A DNA stretch of 64,000 nt from Plasmopara viticola. Its lineage: Eukaryota > Oomycota > Peronosporomycetes > Peronosporales > Peronosporaceae. Position numbers and translations under genes: made by a program. Each line of letters begins with the position of its first letter. The stretch's first letter is position 1. Under the pieces are notes generated by a model. That model made no database searches. It had not been told where the DNA came from and saw only the letters and a program-made list of their open reading frames with translations. This document shows positions 58,700-64,000 of this stretch, in pieces. The DNA is taken from the NCBI GenBank assembly GCA_001695595.3, contig MBPM02000040.1, positions 62,001-126,000 on the forward strand, in the 5' to 3' direction.

Positions 58700-59884
58700 A
58701 TGGCATATAAACTGACGTCTACGGAGAGCCTGCGCGCTTCTGGCGTGTTGGAGGAGTCTTTGGAGAAGCTGAACTTGTTAGGCTGCATCACGCCGGATAT
58801 TCTGCAAAATCGCGAGGAATTGTCGCAGGTTGTGGGCGACGAGATTTCTCGCATCATCCAAGAACAGCGTCAGCTCGAAGGCAAGTATGAAAAACTCGTC
58901 GCACAACGGTCAGTTCTAAAAGGTTTGGCCAACAAAACCAAATCTAAGGAGAATCAGCGGGAGATACAAGACGTTAGTCGACTGTTGCGAGAATCCACCA
59001 AAAGCTTGTGTCGAACCTTGAGAGAAAATCCCAATTTTGCAGGGAATCTTTTTAAGATTCAGCAAGAGCGCGAGAGTCTTTCAGACTTACTCGGCCAGAC
59101 GTTGACCGAGATTGAAAAGCACGGGACATTTGAAATGCTGCTCACTTTTGTGGCTGAAGGCAAGAGCTCGCAAGAGAAAGCACATGAAATTTTCAGAAAA
59201 GAGCGTGAGACAGTGGATGAAGCTAAAAAGCTTGGGGTAGAACTTGCACGTGAGAAGTTAGAGCACCAAAAGGAATTGGCCGAACATAAGGTGGCCATTC
59301 TTGGATTGAAAGAGCAGATCCTTTCAGTTAAATCGAAGGCGCAAGCCGATATTCGATACGCGCGAAATGAAGCCAAAGCGAAGCGAAGCAGTACGGCGCG
59401 AATGTATCACCAGCTACTCGAAGAGCAGCACGATCGGATTAAAGATTTACAGAGTAAGTGTGAAGTTGAGACCAAGGTGCACGACGAGACCGTTGATTTT
59501 CTTAAAAATCGCCATAAACAACTCCAGGCAGAATTAGCTGAATGGAACACCAAGCATCAGCAGCATGCACAAGCCAAGCGAATAGAGTTGCAAGAATTAC
59601 AAACACATCGAGCCGCATATACTCAGAGGCTTGAGACTTTTCAGAAGCGGTGGCAAGAAGAAATGGCAGCAACTAAACATAAGCAGGAGGAAAGACAAAG
59701 GTACTTCGAAATGGAGGCATCGCGAAAGGAGATGCTCAAGGCACAGAGCACGGCCGTCAGGATCATTCAGGTAGTTTATCGCGCCTACAAAGCGAAAAAG
59801 GAGGTAAAACGCAAAGCAACTAAAGCTAAGAAAGGAGGCAAGAAAGGTGGGAAGACAGGGGGCAAGAAAAAGGGAACGAAGTAG
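58700..59884 (+). CDS. DRC9: Dynein regulatory complex subunit 9 / IQCG-like
   Basis: Intronless 394-residue protein starting MAYKLTSTESLRASGVLEES. Almost wholly coiled coil from about residue 50 to 345 (heptad-rich, Glu/Lys/Gln). A single IQ motif near residue 350-362 (AVRIIQVVYRAYKAKKE) is the calmodulin-binding site, and a Lys/Gly-rich basic tail ends the protein. This order matches IQCG/DRC9, a subunit of the nexin-dynein regulatory complex linking axonemal doublets and controlling flagellar beating. Human IQCG is slightly longer. The start is supported by an upstream Inr-like site. It implies that the organism makes motile flagella. Another coiled-coil IQ protein is possible but less likely. 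Confidence 0.8.
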   Translation: MAYKLTSTESLRASGVLEESLEKLNLLGCITPDILQNREELSQVVGDEISRIIQEQRQLEGKYEKLVAQRSVLKGLANKTKSKENQREIQDVSRLLRESTKSLCRTLRENPNFAGNLFKIQQERESLSDLLGQTLTEIEKHGTFEMLLTFVAEGKSSQEKAHEIFRKERETVDEAKKLGVELAREKLEHQKELAEHKVAILGLKEQILSVKSKAQADIRYARNEAKAKRSSTARMYHQLLEEQHDRIKDLQSKCEVETKVHDETVDFLKNRHKQLQAELAEWNTKHQQHAQAKRIELQELQTHRAAYTQRLETFQKRWQEEMAATKHKQEERQRYFEMEASRKEMLKAQSTAVRIIQVVYRAYKAKKEVKRKATKAKKGGKKGGKTGGKKKGTK

Positions 59885-62189
59885 TCCAATTTTACTGCAT
59901 GAACGGATCATTTTCAATCAATGACAAAAAATCATTAGCTTACAATCAATACTCGACTTGTGTCTTAATTCCATGACGACGTCAATCTCTGATTGTAGAC
60001 GTCTGCTCGTTTGACAATGAAGTCGCCAATCGATACTTAGCACCGATAAAGCGTACGTAATTTATCTCGCTGTGCATGTGTTGTAAAAGCATATGGAAGC
60101 TAATCCAAGATCATGTCACCTTCAAGAATGGTCCTTGAACGAAACCATATATCTGCCCGCGACGGCGGCTGTGATGTCGACTTCCTTCCAAAATTTGAGC
60201 CATTAAGAGAATAACGTCCGCTGCTGCTGCTTAATAAACCAGGTAACTGACTTCACTTCTAGAACCACTTTGTACTTGCTTGTCCTCGTTTAGAGGTAAA
60301 GATGGAACAGCGTGCTGAAGCTGCAAGTACTCCGTTACGAAACGCTGGACATAGAGAGGAATTGTGTCTCACAGCTTGTGCGCGGTCTTAGGTGAGTTTT
60401 GTACAACAGGTGTACATGTAGGAGACAATTGATCCAGCTATCTCTGCGCTTGAGCGATACAAATAGAATTCGCGTGCTGCGGCATACCCTACATGCCGAT
60501 AACGTTACTCGGATACCATATTCGCGTCATATTCAGCTGCAGTGCCTGTTCAAACTGGCTTCGTGTCAAGCAAGTACACGGCAGACTTGTCCGAGTAGCA
60601 TTTGTCTCTTGAGCTATCTCTAGTTGCGCAGATATCTGGAATATCTGCGCCACAAAATACGTTTTAATAGGCTTCATCGCGTCAGGAATGGACACGGTGA
60701 ACCAACGGATCTGCACGTCGAAGTTGCCAAAGACATCAAAATGATCTTCATTGACAGTGGCTCACCTTGTAGTTTTCAGCACATGCAATGGTTATTCTCA
60801 ATACTTAGCAAAGGAGTTTCTAATCTATGCCAAGCAGTGGTGTTCATGCAATGAATTATCGCGCAGCCATAATCTTAGAGAAATCATTGGGTCAACATCG
60901 TTTTAGTGATGATTGGGAAAGTTAGCATCGATACTGGTTGATAAAAGCGTCTGTTTGTCCAGTAGAAGGTAAGATTTAAAAGTGGCTTCTTATAAACCCC
61001 TCGCTACGTCTAAATGTTGCTATCTACGTCTCATCTTCGAGCAAATTGTTCAAACTCCTTGCTTTTGTGTGAGACAAAATCGCTACCCTTTGCGAAGAAG
61101 TTTTTGATCTTTTCACGATCTGCATCTGTATAAAGGCTTGGCAAGTTATCCTTTGCATAACGTAGCCTGCATCAGCACATTATACTTGCAGTAACTTTAT
61201 AAGCTACTTTTCAGGTAGGAGAGTGTTAGAAGCCGCTAATTCGCACTGATATGATTAAAAAAACAGCACCTCTGTGCTATAGCTGTTTAATTACTACAAA
61301 TACAATACTAGTTTATCGTAGAAATTTCTTAATATCAAGTGCTGGCTGGTACCAATAAGATCATTCGAGGCGTTATTCCAACGCCTGGAACTTCTATTCA
61401 TCCACATAACATCCAACGTCAAAAATTACATTGCACCAATCCTGTTTCTAAACTTTTTCTTTCGTACTCCAATCGGCCAACCTATCGTAGATTTAATATT
61501 TAAGTCTGGTAATTCACGACACCGACAAATCCATCTCAAAAAGCAAATTTCGACAGCCAAGAAGCCAAGTCGTGATCTATCGCTGGATGAGGGGTCTGTG
61601 ATGGCCTAAGATTTTGACGTGGTCTTTTGTGGTGTCTGTGATGGCCTAAGATTTTGACGTGGTCTTTGGTTTTAACAGGAGAAATGCCACAAATGTATTT
61701 TTATAAGCCCAACCTTTGATTGACGTAGCAGGTGGCTTCAGGTATTTACTGGGGTCGAAAGATGATGTAAATTGTAAACATTTTTCACATGGTCCGTTTC
61801 AAAACACCTGCTAGATTGTATTCTAATGGTGCAGTGCTTTGTATTAAAACGGCCTACGGCATGAACTTTTAACGGCTACCGTTTTTCTGAGCAGTAGCCG
61901 TTTTCAGGCTCTCAGCTGCGAAGCGATGGAAACTTTGTCGTATTGTGGGGTATACTGGACGCAATTGGTGCCGTTGAGGGAATTATAGAAATTATGAGCT
62001 TAATACTGTCATCCAATATTTTGTCGTAAAGAACGATGTATTAGGCATCGGCTTACTAAACCGCCAGATATGCGATTCGCGCTATCGTCTCAACTTTGAA
62101 ACCAGGTGATTTTGCTCATTTCAAAACGTGATTCCGACAACACTAGTCGAAAACAAGCAGATAAAACAGTACTCAAACTACATATTAGC
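59885..62189. other. Intergenic, no supported gene
   Basis: Short frames at 60399-60854 have no recognisable motif. A 40-bp tandem duplication lies at 61594-61668 and a small hairpin (AACGGCTAC/GTAGCCGTT) at 61871-61902. Otherwise nothing seen. Confidence 0.5.
61594..61668. repeat. Two-copy 40-bp tandem duplication
   Basis: GTCTGTGATGGCCTAAGATT begins at 61594 and again at 61634; the copies agree over about 35 bp before diverging. Confidence 0.9.
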
Positions 62190-62927
62190 ATGGGCAAACC
62201 TAGCGGTCATAACATTGCCAGTGAAGGTGAATTTTTCAAGCTCGGAGAAGTATTGACAAAATCCGGCAACGACTTGTCAACGTGTCTTGTATTGCTCGAG
62301 AAAAATCTTGTCGAGTACGACAGACGCAATGGCAACCACTTTACCAACACGGCTTCGTCGTACATACGTAGTGATTTGCGCACTGCAAAGGACACAGCCA
62401 TGGAGCTGAAGCACGTGGGCCGTTCAATTTCAACGAGCCACACGCCGTCGAAGTCTGAGATTGTTCCTGCGCGGAACATGTTGGAAGCGACAACCAAGTC
62501 CATAGATTCGCTGAAAATCTCGGCTCGTAATTACGACCGAGAGAATGGGCAGCGCATGGGTGTTAAGGGTACTATCGAATCTGTTGTTGGTGGTAATAAC
62601 GACAACAATCAGCATGACGAGGTGGGGGGGTCGTTTCATGACAATAACAACTCGAAGGAACATCACAACGGTTTGTTTCAGACGAAAGACGACAATGGTG
62701 GGGGTATTATGGGAAGCTCGGAAACCGTGGAAACTGTTGTGACAAAAATCCTTCGCAACCACTTCAATTTGGGTTTATTGGAACATCAGATTGCGGCTTG
62801 CGAGAAGTCTCTTTCGCCGTCTATTATGGATCGTGCGAAGGAAAAAATTCACGACGCCAAGCAGAAAATTACTGGCGAAAAGTACGAAGAACGCATCTAT
62901 CAAAACGAAGGTGTTTTGCGAGAATAA
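62190..62927 (+). CDS. Hypothetical 245-residue protein, Asn-rich centre
   Basis: First ATG in the frame gives MGKPSGHN; the open frame extends upstream to 62106 but without an ATG. Residues 1-130 are mixed helical with charged residues. About 155-190 is a low-complexity Asn/His/Gly/Asp stretch (GGNNDNNQHDE, HDNNNSKEHH). The C-terminus is a basic amphipathic helix (RAKEKIHDAKQKITGEKY) reminiscent of LEA- or CsbD-type stress proteins, but too short to assign. The N-terminal Gly could be myristoylated. No catalytic motif. A preceding intron with acceptor near 62105 is possible. Real gene likely, function unknown. Confidence 0.6.
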   Translation: MGKPSGHNIASEGEFFKLGEVLTKSGNDLSTCLVLLEKNLVEYDRRNGNHFTNTASSYIRSDLRTAKDTAMELKHVGRSISTSHTPSKSEIVPARNMLEATTKSIDSLKISARNYDRENGQRMGVKGTIESVVGGNNDNNQHDEVGGSFHDNNNSKEHHNGLFQTKDDNGGGIMGSSETVETVVTKILRNHFNLGLLEHQIAACEKSLSPSIMDRAKEKIHDAKQKITGEKYEERIYQNEGVLRE

Positions 62928-63442
62928 CTTATCTACTTTGCGAATTGTTTTCCTCTACATTTGATAGGCAGTGATATTTTATTTTTCGCTTAACTATGTA
63001 GGTAAATAAATTTTTTTTAATATCGGTGATTTATATCGTTGGTCACAATTTTCAGTGAAACGCTATTTTTGCGTCAATTCGAGAGTAGTGAATAATTCAC
63101 AGGTTGCAGTCAAGTTCACACGAGGTGTTATTCCACAAAACCAGTAGCACCTGTTCGCAAAGAATAATATATTGAAATATCTGATCCGCTCGGGACTATG
63201 AAATAATTTTTCGAGCTTTGTTGTTAAGCCTCGATTTTTTCATTCAAAGGCGAAACAAAAGGAAGTGCTAAATCCAAAATCTCAACCGCATAACGATGTA
63301 ATTGGTTTGAAAATAAAGTCCACAAAGGGACATCTACATACTGATTAGGGGATCTCTATTGTAGGGTTTAGATCGTATTATATCAGTCGCCTGCCCAACT
63401 TAAAATCGTACTCGATCAGAAATAGTATTTGATCTGCATATA
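62928..63442. other. AT-rich intergenic region between convergent gene ends
   Basis: Lies between the 3' ends of the hypothetical gene (plus) and the DNA2-like gene (minus); A/T runs suit 3' UTRs. No gene seen. Confidence 0.5.
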
Positions 63443-64000
63443 CTACAGCAATCGCCCATCTTCCCCAAAAATGTCCCGCGAAATTGGCTCTATTTGAGTA
63501 AAGCGAGTTCGTTGACTTGGGTGATAGGAAACACTTGATACAACAGGGACAAGCGCTTCAATGTCGCCATCGTCACTAGCACCAAACCGTTGAAGAATCG
63601 AGACTTTTACATCGTCAACCGCTTTCTGTGCAGGATAATGTACTAAAGTGCCTTGTTCGGGATCAGGTTCGACAGAACCTGCGACAGTCATGATAAAGCG
63701 ATGAAGAATTTCGACTGCGTCACGAGGCAGCTTCCACCCCCACCGTTGTTCCTGGATTACCTTAAATAGGACGTAAAAAAGCGTACTGCCGCCACTGAGT
63801 GTTGACTCGGATCCGACCAAAACCAGCTTCTGTTTTGCACGCGTTAGAGCCACGTTGATACGGCGCCAATCTGTGAGCAGCTCACCCACGTGCTTCTCTT
63901 CGTTGCATCGAACAAATGAGACCAAAATCACACGCTTGTCCTTACCTTGGTATTTGTCAATGGTGCTCACTTCTATAGAATTAACCCAGTCCGAGCCACC
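63443..64000 (-). CDS. DNA2: DNA2-like helicase/nuclease, C-terminal part (5' end beyond window)
   Basis: Open on minus from the window edge to a TAG at 63443-63445, 185 residues. Early residues carry [18 protein letters not shown], superfamily 1 motif V region, and [16 protein letters not shown], motif VI with the arginine finger. The DWRR sequence just before motif VI and the [13 protein letters not shown] wording fit DNA2, which trims Okazaki flaps and resects DNA ends in the nucleus. The tail after motif VI (about 100 residues) is less conserved. Nuclease and helicase motifs I-IV must lie outside the window. Another Upf1-like SF1 helicase (for example SMUBP2 or SETX type) is the main alternative. 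Confidence 0.78.
   Translation of the reverse strand, partial: GGSDWVNSIEVSTIDKYQGKDKRVILVSFVRCNEEKHVGELLTDWRRINVALTRAKQKLVLVGSESTLSGGSTLFYVLFKVIQEQRWGWKLPRDAVEILHRFIMTVAGSVEPDPEQGTLVHYPAQKAVDDVKVSILQRFGASDDGDIEALVPVVSSVSYHPSQRTRFTQIEPISRDIFGEDGRLL

Noticed and set aside
60399..60854. Two adjacent plus-strand frames of 74-76 codons
   Set aside because: No motif, ordinary composition for random sequence, and no splice link could be supported.
61871..61902. Small inverted repeat AACGGCTAC/GTAGCCGTT as a terminator or element end
   Set aside because: Only 9-bp arms with a 14-bp loop, not placed at a gene end and with no partner copy; likely chance.

Overview
The window reads as nuclear DNA of a flagellated protist, most likely a zoospore-forming oomycete. 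This is an inference from several signs: eukaryotic tRNA-Pro genes with internal Pol III boxes, short GT-AG introns, a decayed Ty3/Gypsy element, and genes for an EF-hand/HELP/WD40 EMAP-like protein, an axonemal DRC9/IQCG protein and a DNA2-type helicase. No species can be named from sequence alone.

Positions 1-41806 are one head-to-tail array, open at the left edge, whose unit is about 523 bp. Each unit carries a 72-nt tRNA-Pro(UGG) gene on the minus strand. I count 81 tRNA loci: 49 match one consensus exactly, the others carry point changes, and seven are internally deleted. The left ~7 kb is divergent and organised as a ~1.5-kb three-unit higher-order repeat. The centre is highly homogeneous. 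The right ~4 kb decays again, including two copies whose anticodon became UGA. Two spacer subtypes (S1 and S2) form domains that switch near 31.5 kb.

The array stops abruptly at ~41.8 kb against a broken, 3'-truncated Ty3/Gypsy element (41.8-44.6 kb, minus strand). Beyond it, at 45.7-47.3 kb, four strongly decayed units of the same repeat lie in the opposite orientation at ~510-bp spacing. A still weaker trace lies near 56.9-57.5 kb.

The right third is ordinary genic sequence. It holds a four-exon, 2386-residue EMAP-like gene (minus, 48638-55963), a small hypothetical ORF (minus, 57883-58179), DRC9/IQCG (plus, 58700-59884), a hypothetical 245-residue protein (plus, 62190-62927), and the 3' end of a DNA2-like helicase/nuclease gene (minus, running off the right edge). 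The EMAP-like and DRC9 genes both fit microtubule or axoneme functions. The main novelty is the giant tRNA-Pro array and its inverted fossil.
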